A stretch of 64,000 nucleotides of DNA from Liminaster sp964567855 (GTDB lineage Bacteria > Bacteroidota > Bacteroidia > Bacteroidales > UBA3663). Each line of letters opens with the position of its first letter. The stretch's first letter is position 1. The notes under the pieces were generated by a model that was not told where the DNA came from, made no database searches, and saw only the letters and a list, made by a program, of their open reading frames with translations. The stretch lies in NCBI GenBank assembly GCA_964567855.1, contig CAZMOE010000005.1:54122-118121 (forward strand), in the 5' to 3' direction. Below are positions 7,409 to 16,466 of the stretch, in pieces. The position numbers and the translations under genes were made by a program.

Positions 7409-9673
7409 GTGAAAAGGTTTGGGTTCATAGTATGGCTTGCCGGTGCCATAGCATCCCTCGCAGGGAATGCGGATGCACAGATTTCCGGTACTGTGAAAGA
7501 TGCTGTCGGGCAACTGCTTTGCGGAGCTAATGTCTATTGGGCGGAGACGGCCATGGGAATGGCAACTGATGAGAACGGAGTTTTTGATTTTGGCCGTTCG
7601 AAGAATAGTGATCGTCTGGTGGCAAGTTTTATCGGTTTCAAAAACGATACTGTTGTCGTAGCGCCCGGCCGGACCAGGGTGGATTTCATATTGACAGAAA
7701 GCACCGATATGGATATCGATATCTGTGTCGTAGAACGGCGGCGCGGTCTGCTGAAACCCCGTTTCGCAGTCGAGAACAGCGATATGATTTCTGCGGTCGA
7801 ACTGACGCGTGCAGCCTGTTGTAACCTCGGAGAAAGCTTTACGACCAATCCGTCTGTGGATGTAAGTTACAGCGATGCCGCGACCGGAGCACGTCAAATC
7901 CGTTTGCTGGGACTCTCCGGTACGTATGTACAGATGCTTACCGAAAATGTTCCCAATTATCGGGGGGCTTCTTCTCCGTATGGGTTAGGTTATGTGCCGG
8001 GGCCGTGGATGCAAAGCATTCAGGTATCCAAGGGCGCCTCTTCCGTCAAAAACGGTTATGAGAGTATAACCGGCCAGATCAATATAGAATTTAAAAAGCC
8101 GCAGGCAGATCCTGCGCTTCATGTCAATTTATTTACGGCCACCAGTGGTAAATATGAGGCTAATGCCGATGGGAATATACATCTTACCCGACGTTTAAGT
8201 ACTGCTATTCTGGCGCATTACGAAGATGCCTCTATGGAACATGACCGCAACAAGGACGGATTCATGGATATGCCTAAACTCAGGCAATACAATTTGCAGA
8301 ACCGATGGGCCTGGATGGGGGATCGCTATATCTTTCAGGCGGTAGTGAAAGGTCTGAAAGAGGAGCGCGTTAGCGGGCAGACGGATCATGGTGGCGCGAT
8401 GAGTCATGAGGTTTCTGGAAATCGGCCGGCGCACTTTTACCGTATAGGAATAGAAACCGACCGCTATGAAACCTTTGTCAAGAATGCCTATATCTTTAAC
8501 AAGGAACGGAATGCGAATATCGCCTTGATATTGGCTGGATCGCTTCACAAAATGAGGGCCGACTATGGAGAGGAAACCTATGATGTCGATCAGAAAAACG
8601 GTTATGCCTCGCTGATGTTTGAATCCGATTTCGGCGAGCATCACTCCATTTCCATCGGTGCAAGTATGAATTATGACGACTATGACGAAACGCTTCCTAT
8701 GAACCGTTTTTTTGCGGCGGAATCGCCTTCTGCTTTTAGAGGCAAGAGTTCGGAGACGGTGCCGGGAGCTTATGTCCAATATACTTATCGCTGGCAGGAG
8801 CGCTGGACCTTAATGGGCGGCTTTCGAGTGGATCACAGCGATGTGTATGGAACATTCTACACTCCGCGTGCTCATCTGAAATTTGCACCTAATGATATTT
8901 TCAGTCTGCGGGCTTCTGCCGGCAAGGGATATCGCACTTCTCATCCTTTGGCAGAGAATAATTTTCTTTTGGCTTCTGCCCGCCGGATATCTATGGATGC
9001 CGGGACCTTTCTGGAAGAGGCCTGGAACTATGGGGCAAGCGTCGCTTTCAATATCCCTCTTTTCGATAAGCCCCTGGCATTGAATGCAGAGTATTATTAT
9101 ACGGATTTTCTGCATCAAATGGTCGTTGACCTGGACACCGATGCCCATGCAATCGCCTTTACTGATCTGCAGGGCGATTCTTACAGTCATACGGTGCAGC
9201 TTGAGGCCACTTATCCGGTTTTTAGAGGCTTTACTCTTACCGGGGCCTATCGTTTGACGGATGCCCGGACGACGTATGGTGAAAAATTATTGCGCCGGCC
9301 GCTGACGGGCCGCTATAAAGGTCTGCTGACAGCCTCTTATCAGACTCCTTTGGAGTTGTGGCAGTTCGATGTTACCTTGCAATTCAATGGCGGAGGCCGG
9401 ATGCCCGCTCCTTATGAACATCCCGACGGGATGTTGTCCTGGAATCATCGTTATCAGGCTTTTGAACAGCTCGGTGCACAGGTGACGCGTACATTCCGTC
9501 ATTGGTCCGTCTACATCGGAGGAGAAAATCTCACAGACTTCCGGCAGAAACATCCCATAGTGGGCACCTCCGATCCATGGGGAAAGGATTTCGACGCCAC
9601 GATGGTGTGGGGCAATGTAGAAGGCATTATGGGCTATATCGGAGTAAGGTTCAATTGGGAGAAAAGAAATTGA
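7409..9673 (+). CDS. TonB-dependent outer-membrane receptor (probably metal-related)
   Basis: The 754-residue protein begins with a signal peptide (cleavage near ADA-Q, residue 23). A carboxypeptidase-D-like regulatory domain follows (about 24-110; ISGTVKDAVGQLLCGANV), then a plug domain (about 120-235, RLLGLSGTYVQML and SVKNGYESITGQINIEF) and a long beta-barrel ending in an aromatic-rich strand (YIGVRFNWEKRN). The start is GTG because the nearby upstream ATG frame closes within 8 codons. A small periplasmic protein with an HMA domain follows after 31 bp, suggesting uptake of a heavy metal, perhaps copper, or a metal complex. The substrate is an inference from that neighbour only; no SusD-like partner is present. 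Confidence 0.85.
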   Translation: MKRFGFIVWLAGAIASLAGNADAQISGTVKDAVGQLLCGANVYWAETAMGMATDENGVFDFGRSKNSDRLVASFIGFKNDTVVVAPGRTRVDFILTESTDMDIDICVVERRRGLLKPRFAVENSDMISAVELTRAACCNLGESFTTNPSVDVSYSDAATGARQIRLLGLSGTYVQMLTENVPNYRGASSPYGLGYVPGPWMQSIQVSKGASSVKNGYESITGQINIEFKKPQADPALHVNLFTATSGKYEANADGNIHLTRRLSTAILAHYEDASMEHDRNKDGFMDMPKLRQYNLQNRWAWMGDRYIFQAVVKGLKEERVSGQTDHGGAMSHEVSGNRPAHFYRIGIETDRYETFVKNAYIFNKERNANIALILAGSLHKMRADYGEETYDVDQKNGYASLMFESDFGEHHSISIGASMNYDDYDETLPMNRFFAAESPSAFRGKSSETVPGAYVQYTYRWQERWTLMGGFRVDHSDVYGTFYTPRAHLKFAPNDIFSLRASAGKGYRTSHPLAENNFLLASARRISMDAGTFLEEAWNYGASVAFNIPLFDKPLALNAEYYYTDFLHQMVVDLDTDAHAIAFTDLQGDSYSHTVQLEATYPVFRGFTLTGAYRLTDARTTYGEKLLRRPLTGRYKGLLTASYQTPLELWQFDVTLQFNGGGRMPAPYEHPDGMLSWNHRYQAFEQLGAQVTRTFRHWSVYIGGENLTDFRQKHPIVGTSDPWGKDFDATMVWGNVEGIMGYIGVRFNWEKRN

Positions 9674-9704
9674 AAAACGATAATTATAAATATGTGAAAC
9701 AAGA

Positions 9705-10151
9705 ATGAAAAGGAACAAAAGATTTATGGCGTTGGCCCTTATGTTGTGTGTGTTCACGCTTTCCTGGGGCAAAGACATCCGGACGGTGGTATTGAAAACT
9801 ACACCTGAAATGCATTGTGCCAATTGCGAGAAGAAAATTAAAGAAAATATCCGGTTTGTGAAAGGTGTCAAGGATATCATCACCAGCTTGAAAGATAAGA
9901 CGGTGACTGTCAAATATGATGCCGACAAAACTACGGTGGAGGATATTGTGAAGGGATTCGGAGAGATAGGCTATAAGGCTAAGGTTGCGATACCTGTGTC
10001 AAATGTTGAAGGTACAGATAAAGTGTCGGTGTCGAAAACGGTTCTGCCCGCAAATGCGAGCGGGGAATGGGTTGTGCCAAGAAATGAACCGGCGAAGGCG
10101 GTGTCGGAAAGAAGTAAAGCTGCAGCGGCTTCCACGGCTGACGTGAGATGA
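9705..10151 (+). CDS. periplasmic heavy-metal-associated (HMA) domain protein
   Basis: The 148-residue protein carries a signal peptide (about 1-22), then a ~70-residue HMA ferredoxin-like domain with the metal-binding loop MHCANCEKKI (CxxC), beta-alpha-beta spacing and the closing GEIGYKAKV. The C-terminal ~50 residues are a low-complexity Ala/Ser/Val tail. HMA domains bind soft metals such as Cu(I) or transfer them to partners. Its place 31 bp behind a TonB receptor suggests it receives the imported metal in the periplasm or is a lipid-independent chaperone. It converges on a second receptor gene across a palindromic terminator. Confidence 0.85.
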   Translation: MKRNKRFMALALMLCVFTLSWGKDIRTVVLKTTPEMHCANCEKKIKENIRFVKGVKDIITSLKDKTVTVKYDADKTTVEDIVKGFGEIGYKAKVAIPVSNVEGTDKVSVSKTVLPANASGEWVVPRNEPAKAVSERSKAAAASTADVR

Positions 10152-10247
10152 ATGCTTTTTCGATAATGGCTGCAGTCCTCCAGCTGCGCATTTTTCTCTT
10201 TTTTATTTTGTTTGTTACCGAAATCTTTCCGTAAGAGATATAAAAGA

Positions 10248-10273
10248 GGCATTCCGGCAATTGCCGGAATGCC
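10248..10273. terminator. bidirectional terminator between convergent genes
   Basis: The 26-bp perfect palindrome at 10248-10273 folds into an 11-bp stem with an AATT loop. It sits between the ends of the HMA gene (+) and a TonB receptor gene (-). A T-rich stretch follows on the minus-strand side (TCTTTTATATC), so it best serves the receptor transcript. Confidence 0.7.
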
Positions 10274-10339
10274 GGGATCTGTTATTCGTTTCGTATTGGA
10301 GGTGTAATACGGCCCGGAAACATCATATAGCCGGGTGTC

Positions 10340-12871
10340 TCACAACTTTATTCCGAGGCTTACATTAAGCATTCGTCCGGTGAGGTAATTGGGGACGGCG
10401 TACTGGCGATTATCAACTGCCGTAACCCAGTAGTAGGAATTGGTATTGTTGATGCCGAGCAGATTGAAAATATCCACGCCGAGGGAAATCTCCTGCACAT
10501 GTTTCCATTTGCCGCCTGTCATGAAGCGGGCGTTGTCGGCATTCCAGATCCTGGATGCTCCCAGGTCTACGCGACGGTAAGCCGGCGTGCGGAACGTTCC
10601 GGAGGCGCGGCCGCCGATAGGAGAGTAGAAAGGTAGGCCGTCGTTGAAAATGCCGCGCAGGAAGACCTTGTAATTTTCGTTTCCGGGCCAGTAGTCGCTG
10701 AAGAATACGCCGACGGAATAGCGCTGTTCGGTGGGGCGTGGGGTTTTCAGACCGTCGAAGTCTTCTTTCGATCTCATGAAAGAGAGACTGAGCCACGAGT
10801 CGGTTCCGGGCACGAATTCCCCGAACAGCTTAAAGTCAACACCGGTGGCAAATGCCTTGCCGGCGTTTTCGCCGAGATAACGGATCTGCACGTTGTCGAC
10901 TTTGTAAGGGATGTAATTGCCGATATTTTTATAATAGGCCTCTGCGGTAAACTTGAATGGACGGTCATAGGCTTTGAATGTGTAGTCGGAACCTAGAATC
11001 AGCTGTATGGAACGTTGCGATTTGATTTTGTCATTCATGTGCACCATGGTATTCCCGTTTTCGTCGATATAGTTGAGCCTGTATTCTTTATAAAATGGCG
11101 CTTGGTAGTAGAGCCCGCCGGAAAGACGCATGGAAAGACCCGGATTTTGTTCCGGGGTATAGGTGAGCATGAACCGCGGGCTGATCAAAGTCTCGCTGTT
11201 GAAACTCCAGTGCGATAGTCTGAGTCCGGCAATCAGCCGCATCCGGCCGCCCAGTCCGTTCCAGCCGTAGCTCTCTTGTAAGTAGGCCGACATTCTGGTC
11301 GTTGTGTTTTCGTAAAAAGAATGCAGGTTGTAGATCATTTCGACCGTAGTGCCTGTATGGGGCAAGGTATAACCGGAAGAATCTCTTCTTTCCCATTCGG
11401 CAATTCGGTCGTCGATGGTCTCGCGTTGCAGGCTGATTCCGTATCCGAGTCGGTGATGTCCGATTTGCGACGACCCCTTGAATGCCAATGCCATGACTTT
11501 TGCGTTCAGGTAGTTGCGGGCGTGCTCATGATAGGCGCCCACACCCAGCGAGTTTTGGCCGCCTTCGGTCGCTTCGTCAAGCCAATATTCGCCTGCGATG
11601 TCGTAGGAAACTTTTTCATCAGTGGCAAATGCCGATGCCATCAGTTCCAGCTCTGTTTGCCGTAACCCTTTAAACCGTAATGTCAGTGCTCCGAAATAGG
11701 TGTCGAAGTGATCTTTTTCCTGGCCGTCGAAGTACACTTTGAAATGATGGGGTGCATCCATGGTTCCGAACGACGTCTCCCGCGTGCGCGGTGTAAAGTT
11801 GTAGGTGTTCCGGGCTATATTGCCGAGGAATGACATCTCCCAGTTTCCGGAGGACGAGAGCGTCAGATAGGTCTGGTAGTCGAAGAAGCGCGGATCGTAT
11901 TCTCCATCGGTATCCAGACTCGACAATATGGAGGTATTGCGTTTATATCGGAGCCCGTGCAGTTGCGTGAATTTTTCTGAGGCTTGCCCTAACGAGGCCG
12001 ACGCCCCCATCAGGCTGGCCGATGCGGAGGCTTCGAATTTCTTCGGTTTCTTATAGGTGATATCCAGTACCGATGACATTTTGTCGCCGTATTCCGCTGC
12101 GAATCCTCCCGTCGAAAAATCGATGTTGCCCACCATATCGGGATTGATGAAGCTGAGTCCCTCCTGTTGCCCGGAACTGATCAACTGAGGGCGGTACACT
12201 TCGATACCGTTTACATAAACAAGATTCTCGTCAAACGAGCCGCCGCGGACGCTGTATTGAGACGAGAGTTCATTGTTCATATTGACGCCGGCCATAGTGC
12301 CGAGCATATCCTCGATGGCGTTTCCTGAGGCTGACGGTACGTTTTTTATATCTTTGGCCTCGATACGTTCCAGCGTGTTGGTGCGTTGTCGGGCGGCGGT
12401 TACCTCGACATCGCCGATAACGGCGCTGTTGCTTCTCATCGTCACGTTGAGTTGCAGACGGCGGCGCCCGTTTTCGTTCGGCGGCACGTTGCTGGTGTTG
12501 ACGATCCGCTCTTCACGCTTGTAGCCTAAGCTGGTGAAGATGACGCGCAGCGTATCGCTTACCGGTACGTTTAAGTCGTATTCGCCTTTGAAGTTTGTCA
12601 GGGTGCCGATGCTTCCGCGCGACAGCCGGACATGGACGATCTCCATCGGCTGTCCGTCCGTATCGGTTACGATTCCGTGTAGCCGTACGTTGTGATTGTC
12701 TGCCCCTTTCATGCTGCTGCTCATGAGGCTGAAGAACAGAAACAGGAGTATGGCCGGACGCGGGAGATATGCTGTTCGGTCGTTCCGGCGGGAACGGAAA
12801 GGCCGGACAGCATATATGAGGTCTTTCTTTTTATCCGTAAAGAGCTGAAGATATCGACTGAGTATGTTCAT
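10340..12871 (-). CDS. TonB-dependent receptor with carboxypeptidase-like N-domain
   Basis: The 843-residue outer-membrane receptor has a regulatory Ig-like domain after the leader (RLHGIVTDTDGQPMEIVHV), a plug (about 150-265; MLGTMAGVNMNNELSSQYSVRGGSFDENLVYVNGIEV region), and a barrel of about 550 residues ending MLNVSLGIKL. The predicted leader is unusually long, with a basic stretch of about 35 residues before the hydrophobic core (LLFLFFSLMSSS), so the true start could be a later codon near that core. No transporter, SusD or enzyme partner lies beside it, so the substrate is unknown. It is the last gene before a bidirectional terminator. Confidence 0.82.
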   Translation of the reverse strand: MNILSRYLQLFTDKKKDLIYAVRPFRSRRNDRTAYLPRPAILLFLFFSLMSSSMKGADNHNVRLHGIVTDTDGQPMEIVHVRLSRGSIGTLTNFKGEYDLNVPVSDTLRVIFTSLGYKREERIVNTSNVPPNENGRRRLQLNVTMRSNSAVIGDVEVTAARQRTNTLERIEAKDIKNVPSASGNAIEDMLGTMAGVNMNNELSSQYSVRGGSFDENLVYVNGIEVYRPQLISSGQQEGLSFINPDMVGNIDFSTGGFAAEYGDKMSSVLDITYKKPKKFEASASASLMGASASLGQASEKFTQLHGLRYKRNTSILSSLDTDGEYDPRFFDYQTYLTLSSSGNWEMSFLGNIARNTYNFTPRTRETSFGTMDAPHHFKVYFDGQEKDHFDTYFGALTLRFKGLRQTELELMASAFATDEKVSYDIAGEYWLDEATEGGQNSLGVGAYHEHARNYLNAKVMALAFKGSSQIGHHRLGYGISLQRETIDDRIAEWERRDSSGYTLPHTGTTVEMIYNLHSFYENTTTRMSAYLQESYGWNGLGGRMRLIAGLRLSHWSFNSETLISPRFMLTYTPEQNPGLSMRLSGGLYYQAPFYKEYRLNYIDENGNTMVHMNDKIKSQRSIQLILGSDYTFKAYDRPFKFTAEAYYKNIGNYIPYKVDNVQIRYLGENAGKAFATGVDFKLFGEFVPGTDSWLSLSFMRSKEDFDGLKTPRPTEQRYSVGVFFSDYWPGNENYKVFLRGIFNDGLPFYSPIGGRASGTFRTPAYRRVDLGASRIWNADNARFMTGGKWKHVQEISLGVDIFNLLGINNTNSYYWVTAVDNRQYAVPNYLTGRMLNVSLGIKL

Positions 12872-13008
12872 GCAAAAATTTTCTGATGGAAAATGGTCTC
12901 TGATAAATAAAACGTGGAAATTTTACTTTTATTATGGATGATGGTGTTATTCCCTGTCCGGCCGCAACGGGCATCGGTACCGTAGTCTACGGCTCCAGTG
13001 TCGCCGTA

Positions 13009-13299
13009 TCATTTGATCACTACCTGTTTGATGATTTCGGCCTCCAGCTTTTCATTGAGGAGATGCATGATGGCGGTGCGGCGCATGAATAACTCGTTGC
13101 GGAGAGAGGGGGAACGCAGAACGATAAAGAGCAGACCGTTCTGGAGATGTATGCGGTCGGTTTCTGCGGCAACGGCATCGCCGAGGGTTTCCTGCCAGAT
13201 GGCTGCCAGGCGGTCTTCAAAGATGCGGTTCTCGAGTTGCGAGGCTTTTAGAAACTGGTTCAGTATCTCCCCGATGGTTTGTTCGTTGCGGCGTTGCAT
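13009..13299 (-). CDS. DUF721 (DciA-like) protein
   Basis: The 96-residue protein matches the DUF721/DciA family: an N-terminal helix (IGEILNQFLKASQLENRIFE), W34 in the AIWQETLG segment, and a C-terminal beta-beta-alpha unit (LLFIVLRSPSLRNELFMRR). DciA proteins load the replicative helicase in many bacteria without DnaC; a like role here is an inference. It lies 47 bp downstream of recF on the same strand, a common arrangement, so the two are likely co-transcribed. Confidence 0.82.
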   Translation of the reverse strand: MQRRNEQTIGEILNQFLKASQLENRIFEDRLAAIWQETLGDAVAAETDRIHLQNGLLFIVLRSPSLRNELFMRRTAIMHLLNEKLEAEIIKQVVIK

Positions 13300-13346
13300 G
13301 GCGGTATCTTTTTGTTTCGTGGGTTGTGGCTGTCGGGATTCGGTCG

Positions 13347-14459
13347 TTATTCCTGCGAGGAAAGGAGACTGTATCTGCCCTCATGTACGCTGAACAGTTT
13401 ATAACTGTCGGTCAGCGCACCGATGATCTGGTCCAGATATTCGCGATTGGTGTCGGTAATGAAAATCTGGCCGAAGCGGTTCGAAGCTACGAGCTTGACG
13501 ATCTGTTCCACGCGGTCGCTGTCCAGACGGTCGAATATGTCGTCGAGCAACAGGATGGGGGTCGTATGGCCCATACGGCGCAGAAAATCGAACTGCGCCA
13601 ATTTGAGAGTGACCAGGAACGTCTTGTTCTGTCCTTGCGAGCCGAGCTGTTTCATCGGGAAGTCTCCCAACGACATGATGAGGTCGTCTTTATGGGCGCC
13701 GCGTGTCGTATACTGGACTGCGATGTCGCGGTTGCGTACCTCATCGAGAAGCGGAAGCAGAGAGCCGCCGGCAAAATGCGACTGGTAGGTCAGCCTTACT
13801 TGTTCGCGGCCCAAGGAGATCTTGTCATAGAACTCTTGAAAAACGGGGATGAAGTCGTCGATGAACTGTTTGCGGGCCTGGTAGATCTGCTGACCGTAAA
13901 AATCCATCTGTTCCTCCCAGATCCTGTACAGCGAACGGTCGTTTACGGGCGGATCCTGTTTTAACAGACAATTGCGCTGGGTGAGTGCCTCATTATAACA
14001 GATGAGTGCATTCAGATAGGGCTTGTTGAATTGTGAAATTACCTGATCCATGAACTTTCTGCGCTCTTCGCTCCCTCCTTGCAGCAGGACACTGTCGGCC
14101 GGGGTGAGCATAACCAACGGCAGCAGCCCTATGTGTTCCGAGAGACGCTGGTATTCTTTCCCGTCGCGACGGAATTGTTTTTTTGTACGGCGTTTCAGGG
14201 CGCAGTGAATCTCTTCCGGTTGCCCGTTCAACTCGTATTGTCCTTTGAGCATGAAGAAGTCTTTACCGTGGCGGATGTTCAGACTGTCCGGTTGCCCGCC
14301 GGTGCAGCTTTTGCAGAATGAAAGATAATAGATGGCGTCGAGCAGGTTGGTTTTCCCCATGCCGTTTTTCCCTACGAAGCAATTCACGTTGTGGGAGAAG
14401 TCCAGTTCTGCCTCTTCTATGTTCTTATAATCAAGGATCGAAAGGTGTTCGAGTATCAT
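13347..14459 (-). CDS. recF: DNA replication and repair protein RecF
   Basis: RecF loads RecA at single-strand gaps together with RecO and RecR. This SMC-like ATPase has Walker A GKNGMGKTN (about 31-39), the ABC-type signature region LGSQGQNKTF and Walker B LLLLDDIFDRLD. Its ~370 residues are normal for the family. I start at MILEHLSILDYKNI (ATG ending at 14459), not at the upstream frame start at 14495, since the minus-strand promoter -7 box (14479-14486) overlaps that extension. It is followed by the DUF721 gene. Confidence 0.93.
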   Translation of the reverse strand: MILEHLSILDYKNIEEAELDFSHNVNCFVGKNGMGKTNLLDAIYYLSFCKSCTGGQPDSLNIRHGKDFFMLKGQYELNGQPEEIHCALKRRTKKQFRRDGKEYQRLSEHIGLLPLVMLTPADSVLLQGGSEERRKFMDQVISQFNKPYLNALICYNEALTQRNCLLKQDPPVNDRSLYRIWEEQMDFYGQQIYQARKQFIDDFIPVFQEFYDKISLGREQVRLTYQSHFAGGSLLPLLDEVRNRDIAVQYTTRGAHKDDLIMSLGDFPMKQLGSQGQNKTFLVTLKLAQFDFLRRMGHTTPILLLDDIFDRLDSDRVEQIVKLVASNRFGQIFITDTNREYLDQIIGALTDSYKLFSVHEGRYSLLSSQE

Positions 14460-14478
14460 CTTGTCGTTTTTTGCACGG

Positions 14479-14510
14479 CGAAGATAACAAACCACTATGG
14501 AAAAGCCAAA
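14479..14510 (-). promoter_or_regulatory. recF promoter
   Basis: On the minus strand, TTTG (14507-14510), a 20-bp spacer and TATCTTCG (14479-14486) match the Bacteroidetes consensus closely. Transcription should begin near 14473, leaving a leader of only about 14 nt before the recF ATG. Confidence 0.7.
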
Positions 14511-14617
14511 TTTCTCGTGCGAATTTCCCCTGAGTGAGATGCTTTAAGTCGTTTTCTTGACAGAAAAAAGGTCGAAAAAGCAGGAAAATCGGGTTAAGAT
14601 GAAATTTTTGCCGCTAA

Positions 14618-14651
14618 TTTGTTGCTTATTGATGGAAAAGTCGTAATTTTG
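14618..14651 (+). promoter_or_regulatory. promoter of TPR gene
   Basis: TTTGTTG (14618-14624), a 19-bp spacer and TAATTTTG (14644-14651) form one of the best consensus promoters in the window. It lies about 60 bp before the TPR protein start and probably also serves the downstream ribH gene. Confidence 0.75.
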
Positions 14652-14712
14652 CACCGCAATTCGGGAATGGAACGCTTTCCCGTCGATTTGAAAACTAAAT
14701 AACATATTTAAT

Positions 14713-15372
14713 ATGGCACAGAAATCAAATAAAAATATCGATAAGACGGTAGAAGAAATGGATGCAGCTCTTTCTAAAACCGAAGTTTTTATTGATGAAA
14801 ATAAGAAGAATCTTCTTTGGGGGGCTATCGCTATCGTGGCTGTAGTCGCCATCGTTTCTTTATGGAATTGGTATAGTAATCGTAAGGATACGGACGCCCA
14901 GAATGAGATTTATACCGCACAATTCCTTTTCGACGAGGGAAAATATGAGGAGGCTTTGATCGCATTCGAGGATGTAATCGATAATTATGGCTCCACCCGC
15001 ACCGGTAATTTGGCCAAAGCCTATGCCGGACTTTGCAACAAGGAGCTGAAAAACTATGAGGCCGCCATCGGTTATTTGAAAGCCTATTCCGGCAGTGATA
15101 TGATGATTGCTCCGGCCATCGAATCGGCTCTGGGTGATTGTTATGTCGAAACCGGCGATTATGCAAAAGGTGCAAAATGTTTTGAAAAGGCTGCTTCTGC
15201 CGCCGACAACGAGGCTTTTTCACCTCTCTATTTGAAAAAGGCCGGTCTCGCTTATGAGAAGAACGGCGACAAAGCCGCTGCTGCCAAGGTTTATATGACC
15301 ATCAAGGAATCCTGGTTGCAGACTCCTATCGGTCAGGAGGTCGATAAGTATATCTATCGCGTACAACATTGA
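14713..15372 (+). CDS. membrane-anchored tetratricopeptide repeat protein
   Basis: The 219-residue protein has a short cytoplasmic N-terminus, one membrane helix (about 35-55, LLWGAIAIVAVVAIVSLWNW) and a periplasmic region with three to four TPR units (AQFLFDEGKYEEALIAFEDV, AYAGLCNKELKNYEAAIGYL, DYAKGAKCFEKA). The layout resembles YfgM, which links the Sec translocon with periplasmic chaperones in E. coli. That function is a suggestion only. It is followed 25 bp later by ribH. Confidence 0.82.
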   Translation: MAQKSNKNIDKTVEEMDAALSKTEVFIDENKKNLLWGAIAIVAVVAIVSLWNWYSNRKDTDAQNEIYTAQFLFDEGKYEEALIAFEDVIDNYGSTRTGNLAKAYAGLCNKELKNYEAAIGYLKAYSGSDMMIAPAIESALGDCYVETGDYAKGAKCFEKAASAADNEAFSPLYLKKAGLAYEKNGDKAAAAKVYMTIKESWLQTPIGQEVDKYIYRVQH

Positions 15373-15397
15373 TGCTGAATTAAAGATTCTATTTCCG

Positions 15398-15898
15398 ATG
15401 AATTCAAGTGACCCTGCCCATCCTGCGAAATCTGCTTTATTGGAAATTCCGTCCGGATCCAGTGCAAGTGTAGGTGTTGTCGTTGCCGAATGGAATAAAG
15501 AAATAACAGAGGCATTGCTGAACGGCGCAATTTCTACGTTGAAACAATATGGCGTTGCCGACGAAGATATTTTTGTCGCCCGTGTGCCGAGAGCAGCAGA
15601 GCTTACTTTCGGAGCAAGACAGATGGCAATCATCAAAGAACCGAGCGCAGTGATTGTTTTGGCCGCTATTGTTAAGGATGACACGTTGGACTTCGATTAT
15701 ATTTGCAGTAGTGTGACGCAGGGGATTACAGAATTGAATCTTCATAACGATATACCCTTTATATCCGGGGTCTTGATGACAGAGAATCTGATGCAAGCGA
15801 AAGAACGGGCCGGTGGCTCGTTGGGAAATAAAGGCATTGAGTGTGCGGAATCAGCCTTGAAGATGGTCGGTATGGTCGCTTCTTTGGTAAATAGTTGA
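15398..15898 (+). CDS. ribH: 6,7-dimethyl-8-ribityllumazine synthase, atypical active site
   Basis: The 166-residue protein has the lumazine synthase fold: GVVVAEWNKEITEALLNGA (aromatic residue that stacks on the substrate), the EL after the VP turn, a TQG helix and ERAGGSLGNKG, which keeps the phosphate-binding Arg (R127 in B. subtilis). It would join 5-amino-6-ribitylamino-uracil with dihydroxybutanone phosphate in riboflavin synthesis. Oddly, the loop usually read as (R/Q)G.TxHF.Y is KDDTLDFDY. The general-base His (H88 in B. subtilis) is Asp, and the VPG turn is VPR. The N-terminus is about 10 residues longer than usual. Family assignment is sure; normal activity is not. Confidence 0.85.
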   Translation: MNSSDPAHPAKSALLEIPSGSSASVGVVVAEWNKEITEALLNGAISTLKQYGVADEDIFVARVPRAAELTFGARQMAIIKEPSAVIVLAAIVKDDTLDFDYICSSVTQGITELNLHNDIPFISGVLMTENLMQAKERAGGSLGNKGIECAESALKMVGMVASLVNS

Positions 15899-15929
15899 CG
15901 AGCGTTTTGTTGATATATCAACGGTTTTT

Positions 15930-16002
15930 GCGATAGTAGCTCAGTTGGTAGAGCACTAGCTTCCCAAGCTGGGGGTCGCGGGTTCGAGCCCCGTCTATCG
16001 CT
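15930..16002 (+). tRNA. tRNA-Gly (anticodon CCC)
   Basis: The 73-nt cloverleaf has a perfect 7-bp acceptor stem (GCGATAG with CTATCGC), D arm GCTC...GAGC, a 5-bp anticodon stem with loop TTCCCAA (anticodon CCC), a 5-nt variable loop and a T arm with TTCGAGC. The discriminator base is T and no CCA is encoded. A long hairpin follows at 16011. Confidence 0.95.
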
Positions 16003-16010
16003 CTAATATG

Positions 16011-16053
16011 CAGATTGTTGGCAATCAATTGAAAAATGATTGCCAACAATCTG
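16011..16053 (+). terminator. 17-bp hairpin terminator after tRNA-Gly
   Basis: A perfect 17-bp inverted repeat (16011-16027 with 16037-16053) with a 9-nt A-rich loop starts 9 bp after the tRNA. A weak T-rich stretch (TGTTAATT) follows. The stem is long for a tRNA terminator. Confidence 0.75.
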
Positions 16054-16466
16054 TGTTAATTGGGGTATTTCGGTTTGATTTAAATTAAAAAATCATGCCT
16101 TCGATGGCAAATGCTGTCCAGTTGTGGGAAAAAACTTTACAGAAACTTTACAAAACGGGAGTGGAATCGCTCTCTACAGGAAGGGTAGCGGTTGGAATAC
16201 TGTCCGAATGGTCGGCGATGCGAATAATGGTGACGGCAGTAGACCGGTTGCCACTTGAGTGCGACATGCCGGCTTGAGCATCGAACGGAACTTTCTTTCC
16301 CAGGGGTGGAGTGCTGTTTGCATAAACTATGCAGGACGGGTACGGGAACTTGGTGGCGGAAGATGTCCGGTTTGATAATCCTTTCTCGCCGTAGGGACTC
16401 TTTGTTTGCGGGAATGCCGGAAACAATATATCGTATTTCTATGACAACTTAAAAAAATATTGGGAT
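16054..16466. other. 413-bp stretch without a supported gene
   Basis: A 60-codon frame (16095-16277) begins with ATG, but its translation resembles nothing I recognise. Neighbouring frames are broken by stops, yet carry short protein-like runs in three phases. This may be a decayed gene. No promoter or repeat was seen. Confidence 0.4.

Noticed and set aside
16095..16277. 60-codon frame after tRNA-Gly
   Set aside because: No family resemblance and no promoter; listed only as part of an uncalled stretch.
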